From Emydura subglobosa (lineage: Eukaryota; Chordata; Testudines; Chelidae), in assembly GCA_007922225.1 (NCBI GenBank), contig ML679941.1:59111849-59175848 (forward strand): 64,000 bases of DNA. Direction: 5' to 3'. Under the pieces are notes generated by a model, which had not been told where the DNA came from, searched no databases, and saw only the letters and a list, made by a program, of their open reading frames with translations. A program made the position numbers and the translations under genes. This document shows, piece after piece, positions 12,060-22,683 of the stretch (positions are counted from its first letter, which is position 1; every line of letters begins with the position of its first letter).

Positions 12060-12425
12060 ACTTCTGGAACAGATAGTCCATTGTCAATCATGCGTCGTCC
12101 CTGTGGAGAGCCATCGCAGAGCATATATTCCATCATTGGGGGTTCCCATAATAGATCTGTGTGACACCTAGGACACTAAGTATTAGAATTTCTGTTCCGG
12201 GGGGGCATGAGCTCAGGCTCAATTCCTGATGCCTTTTTTTCTGCAGTGAAATCCAGGTCTCCTTTATGCTTTTCCACTGTCTTCCTGATGCCTAGGATGT
12301 CTTTCAAAAACAAAAGAAAAAGCCACAATCATTCTCGTAGCTCTGTACTGGCTGAGGTGGTTTTGACTGACAGACCTGCTGCAGATGTACATTCAGTCAC
12401 CAATCCAGCTCTAAGACTGCTTGGA
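12060..12425 (+). pseudogene. DIRS A post-RNase H segment
   Basis: Frames near 12,207-12,400 give SGSIPDAFFSAVKSRSPLCF, then STVFLMPRMSFKNKRKSHNH and SRSSVLAEVV. This fits the 'GDAL..W...YAFPPxPLIPRVLxKIxxxKxxVILVxPxWP' segment that follows RNase H in DIRS polyproteins. The same segment is visible in copy C at 35.5-35.7 kb. Confidence 0.5.
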
Positions 12426-12519
12426 TCTGATCTCACAGCGCCATGGTCAGGTTCACCATCTAGTCCTGAAGACATTGCACCTGATGTCCTAGATCCTGAT
12501 CAGTAAAGTACCATAGACA

Positions 12520-13290
12520 TGGACTGCTTTGAACATGTCCAGGAGATCCTGATACAGAGCAGAGAGAAGACATCCACCGGAAGGATTTATTCATCAAAAT
12601 GGAAGAGTTCTCAATTTGGATGACCCAGCCTGGTCCCTTTGCAGGCTTCAGTACCACAGGTATTTCACTATTTGCTGCATTTATAATCCTTTAGCCTTTC
12701 ATTCTGCTCTGTTAAGGCCCATTTTGCAGCATCTCAACTTGCCATTTTCTTATATGGTTGTGTTCAGTTTTCTCTCACCCAGAGCTATTAACGTTCCTCA
12801 AGGTATGTACTTACCTTCCAGTCAAAGAACCTGCCCCTGCCTGGAAACTTAACATTGTCCTCTTGAGACTCATGGGGGGCCTTCCTTCCACCCCTTTCAG
12901 AATGCTCCATACTTCATCTCATTCTGAAGATTGTCTTCCTAGTTGCAATCCCTTCATGCAAAAGAGCTTTGAGCACTTACAGCTGATTCTCCCTACGCTA
13001 CGTTTCATAGGAACAAGATGCTGCTCAAATCTCACCACAGATTCATCTCCAGTGTAGTCTTAAGAATTTCATCTGAATCAGTCAGTCATCCTACCTATCT
13101 TCTTCCCAAAACTCCTCCTTTCACCAGGAGAGAAGTTAAACTCACTGGACATTTCCAGAGCCTTGATTAACTGACAGAACTGAACCATCCAAGCTGTCTC
13201 CCTGTTTATTTCCAGCTCTAGCTGGTCAGTCTAAATGTGAGGCCATCTCATTACAAAGAATAGAGATCTAAGTGGATAACGTGCACATAC
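12520..13290 (+). pseudogene. DIRS A tyrosine recombinase remnant
   Basis: From about 12,570, mixed frames give STGRIYSSKWKSSQFG, ASVPQVFHYLLHL and SVKAHFAASQLAI. Then near 12,925 comes LKIVFLVAIPSCKRALSTY, and near 13,235 CEAISLQRIEI*V. These follow the DIRS recombinase pattern (the N-terminal 'STRxxYxxKWxxF' arm-binding part, 'SVPxxLxYLLxL', then 'LTLKxAFLVAITSARRVSEL' around the first catalytic Arg). The KR in SCKRALS keeps an Arg at that place. Several stops and shifts break it. This is the only recombinase remnant in the window. Confidence 0.55.
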
Positions 13291-13299
13291 CTATAATGG

Positions 13300-13615
13300 A
13301 ATGGACATGAGCAACACATCTCAAAGAACAACAGTTACTGGTAAGTAACCTTATTTTCTGTCCCAGTTTGAGTCCTCCGCTACCGCAGACTTTGAATTGT
13401 AAGGGAACTAAGAGAGGGTTGCAGTCACTTCACACTTTATGCCCTTGCATGGAAGCAAAAGGAAGCACATGTTCATTCATGGTCCCAACAGATACTGCTG
13501 TTCTAAAAAATCCAATCTCAGACAAGGGATGCACACACCTACACTGGGATCTGTGTGACTACACCATCTCAAAGAACAGTAGTTACTGTGAGGTAAATAA
13601 CTATTTCTCTCTTAT
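13300..13615 (+). repeat. DIRS A 3' terminal region with a duplicated end motif
   Basis: The motif 'catctcaaagaacaacagtt' followed by 'actggtaagtaac' ends near 13,350. A second version, 'catctcaaagaacagtagtt' followed by 'actgtgaggtaaataac', ends near 13,605. Between them, 13.38-13.46 kb is the approximate reverse complement of the 5' end near 5.70-5.80 kb. The same end motif recurs near 23,070-23,097 and, shortened, near 35,740. The DIRS body ends here. Confidence 0.6.
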
Positions 13616-15639
13616 GTTTCTAGGTTCCCCTTTTTGAGTTTGAGGGGCCTGATCACAAAAATCTGGCTTTCTGTTACAGGAATATTTTCAAAATAAAAAA
13701 TTGTTTTAAAAAAATGTAGGTTTAAATTTAGCTGATGCTCTCTGGAATAGAAGAACGTTAGTTCACAGTCAGCCTCATCTTGTTCTTTCTTTTTCTGTTG
13801 GCTAATACTCTGACTTTAGCTTTTCCTGCCTTTTACTCATGGCTAGTTATCTGTAAATCAGGTTTTGAATTTTCTCAAACTTGTCAGTTCTAAACTGTTG
13901 ATATGGAACAGATGGTGATTTGAACATATCCATAACCCTACCTAGTGAAGTCCTTTCCTCAAAGAGCTTCTTAGAATCGACTGAAAAAGTTATATAGCTT
14001 AAGTATTTCTTGAATGGAACTACCCATCTTACTTCCCAGAGTAGTTAAAGACAGAAAGTTTCAAGTGAGCGCAAGCTTTTTGAAAAGTTTGGAATCAGTT
14101 CCAGGCACTAAAATGTTAGTAAATGACATCGCACTACCCTCTAAGCTTTTTTGAGGGAGTTGACCTAGGTCAGAACTACTCATCCAAGAGGCAGTAGAAA
14201 AAAAAATCCTGTTTTACACAAAAAAGGATAAGCTTCTAGGATAAATCTGATCAGCTTGATATTTGGAAACATGAAGACACACATCTTGGAGATCTGATTA
14301 CACTAGCCACTATCCTGGATTGATATCATAGCATCAGTTTTAAAGTACTTGTGGTCTGCACATTAGGTATAATTTCTAATTTAATTAAAATGGGGTCGTC
14401 TGTTCTGACTCTTCTAAAAATAAAAACAAGAAAATAAATAACTGTTCCTGGTGGTAAGCTCATATTCTTTTCCTTTGAAGAGTGGATTGGAATGGAGATG
14501 GAATGACTTTCTTTACTGAGAGAAGGCAAATAATACTAAAATCTTAGGCACTAATCCCATGTTATGATTCTCACACACTTATCTGATATCTTTAATCATA
14601 ATTTATTGAACAGCCTGGGGTAGTCTCATAGATGAGGGAACTATTTTGTCAATTAGAACAAATCAATAGAAATCTTATTTGAGTACTTGTAACTTCTTTC
14701 ATTTCCAAAAGAAGAATGAAAGGAATAATTATGCTATCTAATTCTGAATTTCTAAAATAAAAAGAGTATTTACTGAAAGAGGAATGAACTGAATCTACTA
14801 GCGAATCTTGGAGTGCATCCTTGATGTGTTTTCATGGTATAAGGTTTCAGTCATGTCGCTTGGCCATGAATGTCCCCAGTTAAAGTACCCTAGAATAATT
14901 ACATTTTAGACTATTCTTTTCTTCTGTTCATTTAGATCTCACACAATGAAACACATCATGTTAAATAGTTATTACTTGCTGATACAGAGAGAAATGTATT
15001 GATAGACCAGGATTGAAATCTCTGATGTTGGGTATAAATATTAAAATGTATTTAATAAATCAGTCATGCCTCCATATTAATAAAAGAAATACACCAAAAC
15101 GGCCAGTTGATTAGAAGTATAGTCAAAAGATTTCTTTAAAGCTCCCACAATCTTTTTATCTAGGCAGTCCCTGGTGTCACATGGCCCTCTAGTAGAGAAG
15201 GGATGCTCAGCTAGACCTTGAGACAACTGCAGGATTTACTTAGGAAAATTTAGGAGAATCTCCAGCGGGGATTATTTGTCCACAGGTAATCTTTATAGTT
15301 TGTATACATAAGATGACACCAAAATATTAGTGTTTCAGGGTCTTCCAGAGATTAGTGATCCGAGAAACTAGTAGATCTGTGACTAGGCAGGGCATTCACC
15401 ATTGTTGATCTCCAGAAATTTCTGTTTCTTCAGAGGGTTGAGCTACCTTAACCAGTATTTTAATGCTCTGTTTGAATGACATAGAGGATAAGGATAACTT
15501 TGGTGTAAGTTTTCGGGTGGACAAGGCTGGCTCAACACCTCAGACATAGGAAGTGGAAGGAAACTCCCCTGAGGAGCCACAAAAATCTGTGTTTCCATTA
15601 TGTGCTACTTATTCCCTTAACGGAGACTCAGGATGAGAC

Positions 15640-15735
15640 TTTCAAAGGTTCAGATGGAAGATAGGTGCCCAACTCCTACTGATTTTCAGTGGGAGTTAGG
15701 TGACTTTCCTTTGTGCCTTTGAAAAGCGCCTCCTC
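15640..15735. repeat. palindromic 'gtgggagttag' dispersed repeat (copy 1)
   Basis: It contains 'gactttcaaaggttcagatg', 'gattttcagtgggagttagg' and 'cctttgaaaagcgcctcctc'. The outer parts are inverted relative to one another. Related copies lie near 38.54, 46.75, 52.94 and 61.40 kb. It encodes nothing and its class is not clear. Confidence 0.45.
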
Positions 15736-16605
15736 AGTTGCTAGTACACTGTGCCCTTTCTGGGTAACTTCAGTTTCTGGTACCTGTCTCATTTTTTTTT
15801 AGGCATGGCCGAGTGATGGAGGATTCAGCTATTTTTCAAGCCTCCATGAATGCTTTGTTTAGGAGGGGAGTTAACTCCAATAGAAGAGAGGAGGAGTCAA
15901 ATGCGAAACTGGAGCTGGAGGTACCTGCAATTGGTTGTCTCTTGCCTCCGCTATAACATCAGATTCTAGTCATAAATTTTCACTTAGCTCTTTTTCTGGG
16001 GGCAGAACATAGGTGTAAATCTCTGTGAATGGAAATCCATATAGTCCTCGCTCTCTCTATCTGACTCCTCTCCTGAGTGTGCGGTGAGAGAGAAACTAGG
16101 ACAATGTCATGCCTTGGAACTCTTCAAGATAAGTGAAGAACCTGGCACAAGCCAAGCATAAGGGCCTCATAATGGTAGGATGCCAGCAATCAATAAATTT
16201 TGTCCTTTTCCGTTTTCTTCCTAGGACCACAAAGGTTGAGGCTGACCTAGTAATATTAAATTGTGAGAAACTTTTCTCACAGAAAACATTTTATAGTACT
16301 AGTGACTTCTGATGATGATGTCTTCCTTGTAGGTAGAGAAGTAACTGAGGAGTAATCATATACAGTGGAGAGTTTCCTTGATCCAGTGGGCAAACTATGT
16401 CTATTTTTGTTTGGTTTCTGCTGCCTGTCAATAGTTCAGAGGGAAACAGATAAAGGAGACTGAGCGTTCAGGAAATTTAAACACAGATTTGTTATGCCAG
16501 ATGATCCCTAAAGGCAACTGTTGCCACATTTGAGGCATAGAAATTATGTCATGAGCATGGTTTTAGCATTGTGCTCATCACTCATGCAGTTGTAAGAAAA
16601 GTGGA

Positions 16606-16618
16606 GGGGGGGGGGGGG
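16606..16618. repeat. G13 homopolymer
   Basis: Thirteen consecutive G. Confidence 0.95.
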
Positions 16619-16807
16619 ATTGGAAGGAATGAATGGTCTATTTGGTGTCAAAGTAAACAACAGAGTGAAATAATACCAGAATGTTACTTACTGTATTTCA
16701 ATCTGATGATAATTTTATGTTGGTGATTTACTATTTTAAATGTAAAATTATTCTGAGTACATTTTATTTTTGAATTAAATGTCTTCCACTTTTCAAAATC
16801 CTGGCAG

Positions 16808-16933
16808 GGAGAATCACCGCTTGATTTGGCAAAACAGAGAAAAAATGTGTGGATGATCAACCACTTACAGGAGGCAAGACAGGCAAAGGGATACGACAAT
16901 CCATCATTTCTCAGAAAGCTAAAGGCTGATAAG
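16808..16933 (+). CDS. ZDHHC17: ZDHHC17 exon: end of ankyrin region and linker
   Basis: 42 codons in phase 0, between a cag acceptor and a gtgaga donor. It opens GESPLDLAKQRKNVWMINHL, which completes the final ankyrin repeat. A charged linker follows (QEARQAKGYDNPSFLRKLKA, DK) leading to the first membrane segment. This linker carries the region where ankyrin-repeat DHHC enzymes hand over from substrate-binding head to membrane catalytic core. In the human protein, as I remember it, the fourth residue is Ala rather than Pro (GESA), a small difference. Splice sites at both ends are the common GT-AG type and the reading frame is open throughout. Confidence 0.95.
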
Positions 16934-18109
16934 GTGAGAAGAAGAAACCTCACATTTTTCATTATGTAAAACCATTATTTTTGACATATTTCTCCCTTTT
17001 AAAAATAGGTGTTTCAATACTAGAGTAGTTGGCATAGCAGGAGAGCTCATGTAGATATATATTAACAAGAACTTTTCCCCATATATCAGTTTTTGGATTA
17101 CCATATATCCTTTCCTTATCTATCTTCTGTATCACTGCCAATCTTTCCTCAAGATAAAAATTAGAGGAATGTCGTTTCTTCCAAGGGTCAGTGACAGTGC
17201 TATTGCATTGATTGAGCAGCAGGGGGAGTCCTTAGGAGCACTGCAGTACTCTTCCTGGGGAGAACCAAGATATTTTGACAAATCACCCTCAAAAAATCAA
17301 AGTTTCAGGTTATTTCCTGAACTTGGCTCTCCTGTATAATTGCTAGTGAGTGTTATATGAGGAAGTGAAGTAATATGGAGGCTGACTTTGGCAGTATAAT
17401 GGTGGCATATGAACCTCCCTAGGTTTCAAAGGCTTATTACGTTTCATAGTTGATCTTAAGGTAGAGACCTAATTGGGATATGTAACCTTGGCAGTGGTTT
17501 TAGTTTGATGGATAAGCAGTTCAGCTGTCAGCTTTAAAAGTAAATAGCTCAATGCAACAAAAACATACATTTTCTACAAAAAATGAACTGCTTTTAAAAA
17601 TTGTTTATTGTGCGCTGGCCTGGTGGACTAATGCCATTTTAATCTTTTGTTTATCACGGTGAATCATAGCTTAGAACCTGGGCTCATTTTTTAGCTCTCT
17701 GCACAGGAAGAATATTGGTGTACTTTACAGGTTCTGAGCTGAGTGGTGTTTACTTAGAATCTTGTAGAGGGAGGGTGGATGGGAATATATTATAGGACCT
17801 TTGGGGAGGACAGGGAAATGGAGGTGTCTAGGAGAAATATCTGTCGGTCTTTATCATAAATAGCTATCTATATAGAACTATACTGAGGATTTCCAAATAG
17901 CATTTATTTTTATCTGTTAATGTGCGGCTGGTGCCAGATATTCTCTAAGTGTGGCACGAGGTTTGAAATTAATGTTTAAAAATAAAAAATTAGTTCAGAT
18001 ACACTGTATCTTGGTAATAAAAACCTTAGCTACCGTCTTTGATAACTTAACAATGCCTTGAGAAAAGATTTTAACACTTGTAAATAGTTTCATTACTGCT
18101 CTTTATTCG

Positions 18110-18245
18110 TATTGTGGTAGTGCCTAAAGGCTCAATTAAAGATCGGTGTACCAATCAGTAATTGGATCCCCACTGTGCTAGGCAGTATGCACACACACAT
18201 TACAAAAAGATGGTCCTTGTCCCAAAGAACTTACAATCTAACTAT
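18110..18245 (+). repeat. dispersed short repeat ('ccccactgtgctaggcagt') copy 1
   Basis: The sequence runs 'gtagtgcctaaaggc...', 'ccccactgtgctaggcagta' and '...cccaaagaacttacaatcta'. The same order is found at 47.73-47.85 kb with mismatches. It is an old SINE-like or LINE-tail family that I cannot name securely. Confidence 0.5.
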
Positions 18246-18789
18246 GTGGAATCAAAGTTGCATGAATGTTTGGTAAGCAGTTTCACTTCTTTGTTAGATA
18301 CATAGCATCTACTGTGTAATACATAGTAATTGCATAATTCTGACTGCTTGATAACTTGAATGTAGCCTGTACTCTGGACTAACTGCATATTTACATTGTA
18401 ATTGCCTGGTTAGTATACTGCCTACACTTGGCTTACATGTCAAATCATCAAGATTTACCCTGTAAGTAATGTTCTTGTGTAATATTTGTGCACCAAAATG
18501 AACCACTTTCATCTTTTTGTTTTGTTTTGACCCTTTAGTGTTACTTTTCTCATATCTTCTATGTATAGTAAACTCTGCCCTTTCTTGAAAACGTATCATT
18601 TGTATTCTGTTCCCTAGAGTAATAAGACCTCTTTAGGTAATGTGGCCAGCACCCTTCTTGAAATATTGAATGTGTTACCTGTTTCATGCTCATTCTTTAG
18701 CACAAACTTTACAAAGTTGTGTCCACCCATCTTTATTATGGTACCTGCATGTAATTCAAGTGTACTGGCTCTGCACTACTGGGATAACT

Positions 18790-18862
18790 AAAATAAAATA
18801 AAATAAATATAACAAATAAATAAATAAATAATAAAATAAAATAATAAAAAAATAAAATAAAA
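18790..18862. repeat. AAAT/AATA-rich simple repeat
   Basis: Imperfect tandem AAATA and AAAT units over about 70 bp. Confidence 0.9.
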
Positions 18863-19963
18863 TGGTTTGTTTTAAACTGTGGCTATTGTAATACAGACAA
18901 TAATGAAAAAGTGATTATATAAATGTAGCACTTTCTCATCCCACAGACCTGCTCCCCTATGTGTTAGACTAGTTTACCGAGAGAAATAAATTTCTACAAC
19001 TCTTCAGTCCTATTAGCACCTTACAGCCAATGTGGTTATGCTACTGAGCTGGATTTTGTTCCATCTTGAGCATCATCAGCAGAATTGTTAACTAAATTCC
19101 AACTGGAGAATATTTATATCAAGATGCACACAATTATAACTCTGAATAGCACCTATACTACACACAAAATATATTTCAATCAGGTAAAGGTTACTGGAGA
19201 TAATATTCAAGCCAGAAGGAACATAACTTGACTTTACATCCCAGAGTGAGTTTGCAACTCTGGCAAGTATAAAATCTTTTAAGTTCTAAATTAGCACTTT
19301 TGATATGAAAGTCATTGAGAGACAACTATGTAACCTCATGGTACTATTTTTAGTCATTTTCCCCTTCACTTTACTATAGTTGCTTACCCCTTGTTTATCA
19401 AACTAATCTTACATAGATTTCAGTATGCAATGCTGCAAATTATTTGCAATCTTCCATGTTTTACACAAATTACTTTCTTAATTCATCTCTAACTACCAAC
19501 ATATGCATTATTGCCTTATATTTGTTTTTCTTAGTGTGTAAAACATAGCTGCTAATTTGAACAACTCTCAAGTATCTACTGTGGTCAACCATTTTACTTC
19601 ATTTTCTTGAAAATTGTGAATTCTGATTTCTGTCTTTAACTAGTCTCTCAAATTGAATATAACATGTTTTATACATGAAAACTGTTTGACTAATCACTGA
19701 TACAAGAAGAGATATCAAGGAATCTTTTTTTAGGGTATCTCCAGTTTCCATTTAGGAAAGAAATGGTTCGCATACTATGAACATGTTTAAATGCAGAAAA
19801 ATACATTTAGAAAAGCAGCTTTTTTTCCCCTCCCTTACCATGCTAAGGTTTTTAAAGACTTATATGAGTTATGACTACTGTAGTTAGATTGTGTAACCAT
19901 TTCCTATAAGAACTGTTTCTAAAAATATCTAAATTGTTTACTGAAATATTTGTTTCTGTGCAG

Positions 19964-20106
19964 GAATTTCGTCAGAAGGTCATGCTAGGAACTCCATTTC
20001 TCGTTATTTGGCTAGTTGGGTTTATAGCAGACCTAGACATTGATTCTTGGCTCATTAAAGGGCTAATGTATGGCGGTGTATGGATTATGGTACAGTTCCT
20101 TTCAAA
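19964..20106 (+). CDS. ZDHHC17: ZDHHC17 exon: transmembrane segments 1 and 2
   Basis: 47 codons plus two bases, between a cag acceptor and a gtaagt donor. After EFRQK come a hydrophobic segment, VMLGTPFLVIWLVGFIADL (TM1), a short polar loop DIDS, and a second hydrophobic segment, WLIKGLMYGGVWIMVQFL (TM2). In ZDHHC17 these place the ankyrin head in the cytosol and begin the six-pass membrane core. The last two bases (AA) combine with the first base of the next exon to give Lys. Two positions look different from the human protein as I remember it (DID for NID, WIM for WAT); both are conservative for membrane sequence. Confidence 0.96.
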
Positions 20107-20295
20107 GTAAGTATTTTATCAGGCAATTTTTTCAATCAGGTACACCTAGAAAAGTGTTTAATATATCTCTTGTTCATTTAATTAATAAAAGTTGCACTAA
20201 ATTTCTTTGACAGATCTATGTGCGTCTATTGGCATTTGGCATGGATTTAGGTGAAAGGCACTGAGTTAATACAGCTAAGAACAGAAAGAAACATT

Positions 20296-20598
20296 CAGGC
20301 TATGTCTACACTGATGGCTGCAAAGTCGCCACCATCAGATCGACTTACCTGGATCAACTGAGCAGTCGGTGAAGACCCGCTCAGTCGATCCAGAAGTCGA
20401 CGCCATTAATCCACCCCCGCAAGTGGTGTAGCGCTGCGTCGACGGGAATGCGGTTCCCGTCAGTGCAGTGCAGTGAAGATGGCGCGCAGAAGAGAAGCAC
20501 AGCAGTCAACAGGAGTTATGCAAGTTCTCTGCGTACTTTGTGTAACTCCCATTGACTGCCGCTGAATCGCCAGGGTAAGTGTAGACCAATCCTCTCTC
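20296..20598 (+). mobile_element. MITE family 2, copy a
   Basis: It begins 'ctatgtctacactgatggct' and ends 'ccagggtaagtgtagacc'. The short termini are inverted (gtctacact / agtgtagac). The interior is CG-rich with 'gatcgactta', 'gacccgctcagtcgatccag', 'cgacgggaatgcggttcccg' and 'aacaggagttatgcaag'. A second copy in the opposite orientation lies at 39,808-40,101 and aligns over its whole length. It encodes nothing. Confidence 0.8.
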
Positions 20599-22354
20599 CA
20601 GAGGAGGGTGCCGGATGTCTGTTAAACTACTGTTGTAAACTGTGAAGGAACAGTCAAGAGGCAAGTTATTAGAGAGGGATTGGAGAAGCATGGTAGAATA
20701 GTAAATATGTTAATAAAAATAAATCATGGTTCAGAATTAAAATTCTGAGACATTTAGAAAGTCATGCAGAAACAGGTACAAAGTGGGATACAACAACAGA
20801 AAATTTTCCTGTGGCCAGAAGAGGTGACTAAAACAGAAAGTCAGTTCCTTTACATCAGTTGTTTTAAATCTGCCATCCAATCACTAAAGAATTATGTATT
20901 TATGTTTTGAACAATTACTGTAAATATCAATATCCTCGATAGATCTCCAGAGGATTTTCAAGGTCTGTGGACTGTTTGAGCCTTGTATCTACTTCTCAGA
21001 ACTGTACATTATATTCTTTGAGTAGCCTCTGCATATTCCCACATGTGGGCTTGGTGCTTCCTGGCACTGGCTGTCACAGTATCCTCTGCAGCCTCTTTCT
21101 TCTTCTTCTTTCTCCCCATATGGAGGATTTCAAAGGTATAAAACTGTCCCTTTGTTCCTTCTTAACTGCCAAAGAGGTAGTGAATTTGGGTTACATGCAT
21201 TTCCTCAGTGCTTTTCTGAGTGCTTTTCTTCTGCCCTTTCAGGGCTGTTTTTGTTTTAATTAAATTGTCACTATGGATTTCTTTATTTAAAAGAACAAAG
21301 AAGAAATGTTATCTGTATTGCACAGGTGTCATCTGGAACTATGTAGCTCACCAGGGCTGCCTCGCATACTCCTACTACTCTCTTTAGGCCTGATCAGCTA
21401 AGTCTGGCAATGTACCAGCCTAAGTGGAGCTGTATCAGGTTTAAGAATTGGTCCAGATCCTCAATCTTAACTGAATGACAGTTGAGCCCTTGACATGGCA
21501 CTGAGATCCACAAATTCCTCCAGTTCAATCTAATTCAGGGCCATGGTCTCAGTCCCTTAGATATGGTTCTGTCTTGATTGGCATAATTTGGTGCCAAGGC
21601 TCTGGCACTGTCACAGTGCTGGAATTCCCAGATCTGGACTAGTCTACCTAATTTGATGCTGAAGTCCTGACACTGGCACCAAAATTCTGGCATCATGAAC
21701 TAGAGAATCAAGAGTGGTTCAGTGTACTGTACATGGCACTCAGGGTTCTGGATCCAGCCAGGTCGACCAAGTACACTGCCTAGAATCCTGCATTGTGGAC
21801 TCTGGTGAACTTGCAGTGAAGTGGTTCAGTACTAGTATAAGTGGGATTAGGTCCTCAGCGTGGCTGGCCCTACATGTTTTGCCTCTCAGCGCGATAAATA
21901 TTTTTGGTGCCCTCTGTGCAGCTGAGGAAGGGGAAAAAAATAGGCGTGGTGATGTGGCACCCCTAGAAGTTGGCATCCAGGGTGACCATCCTGCTTGTGT
22001 TCCCGAAGATCTGCCCTGATCTTTCAATCCATTTAGATTGACTGAGTCAGGTGTTGAGGTTGTAGCACGACTGACTCTGGTAAGCCACTTGCCTGAAGTG
22101 GTTTGGTGTACAACGTAAGTGGCAATGAGTCCAGTGTAAGTAGTAATACTAGTCCACCAGTATCTAGACTTAGGTCCACAGACATGTTTCTTAACAATGT
22201 AACTGGGTGATACTGTTATCCAGGCTATGTCTTTGGCCACCATAAGACTGATAGTAAAAGTACTGTCTCTTCTTGCTGCCTCTTCTTCTACTTACACCTG
22301 ACCCATTTATGTCTCAGTTAATAGAAAATGCAAATGGTAACACAAGCTTATTAG

Positions 22355-22566
22355 CAAATCAGCGAGAGTCCTGTGGCACCTTAAAGACTAACACAATTAT
22401 TTGGGCATAAGCTTTTGTGGGCAGAAACCCGCTATTCATCTGACGAAGTGGGTTTCTGCCCACAAATGCTTATGCTCAAATAAATGTGTTAGTCTTTAAG
22501 GTGCCACAGGACTCCCACTGTTTTGCTAAAAACAAACTAACATGGCTACCCCTCTGGAACTCATAA
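22355..22566. mobile_element. palindromic retroposed repeat with 13-bp target duplication
   Basis: Two arms of about 70 bp (22,360-22,430 and 22,450-22,520) are inverted copies: left 'gagtcctgtggcaccttaaa', right 'tttaaggtgccacaggactc'. Next to the second arm is a tail, 'aacatggctacccctctgga'. The element is flanked by perfect 13-bp direct repeats ACAAGCTTATTAG at 22,342-22,354 and 22,567-22,579. A target duplication of this length points to LINE-type target-primed insertion rather than a DNA transposase. The family is common in reptile genomes in my recollection, but I cannot name it. Confidence 0.75.
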
Positions 22567-22643
22567 ACAAGCTTATTAGGGGATTCTCTTCTCACCTCCT
22601 TACCGTTAGTGTGTTATTTCCACATGGTAGACTGGCATGTTCT

Positions 22644-22645
<2 letters not shown>

Positions 22646-22683
<38 letters not shown>
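22646..22683. repeat. T38 homopolymer
   Basis: 38 consecutive T, giving poly-Phe chance frames. Confidence 0.97.

Larger units (their letters stand above)
5600..13615 (+). mobile_element. DIRS-type retrotransposon A, nearly complete but decayed
   Basis: About 8 kb of degraded DIRS element in sense to the host gene. In order it shows a 5' inverted terminal repeat (about 5.60-5.85 kb), gag-like sequence (6.2-7.2 and 8.65-9.6 kb), reverse transcriptase (9.66-10.4 kb), RNase H in pieces (10.68-12.43 kb), a tyrosine-recombinase region (12.5-13.29 kb) and the 3' terminal repeat (13.30-13.61 kb). DIRS elements use a tyrosine recombinase instead of an integrase and have inverted rather than direct terminal repeats. 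That fits: the 5' end ('ataaagggcaag...cctcagttcc'-like) is the approximate reverse complement of the 3' end near 13.40-13.45 kb. A hAT-like fragment, a possible LTR and a MITE interrupt it. No frame is intact. Confidence 0.75.
56..16807 (+). other. ZDHHC17: ZDHHC17 intron, 16,752 bp, GT-AG
   Basis: The intron runs from the gtaaac donor to the cag acceptor before 16808. It holds a MITE near 0.7-1.0 kb, a minus-strand CR1 at 3.7-4.9 kb and a large broken DIRS retrotransposon at 5.6-13.6 kb, each listed separately. The stretches 1.0-3.66 kb, 4.92-5.6 kb and 13.62-16.8 kb are AT-rich. Apart from an (AT)10 run, a G13 run and one short dispersed repeat, I recognise nothing in them. Confidence 0.88.
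16934..19963 (+). other. ZDHHC17: ZDHHC17 intron, 3,030 bp, GT-AG
   Basis: AT-rich. It contains one amniote-type short dispersed repeat (18.11-18.25 kb) and an A/T-rich simple repeat (18,790-18,862). I recognise nothing else. Confidence 0.88.

Noticed and set aside
21740..22243. 167-codon minus-strand open frame
   Set aside because: It lies over DIRS B gag-like sequence on the opposite strand and has no recognisable domain or splice context. It is a composition effect.
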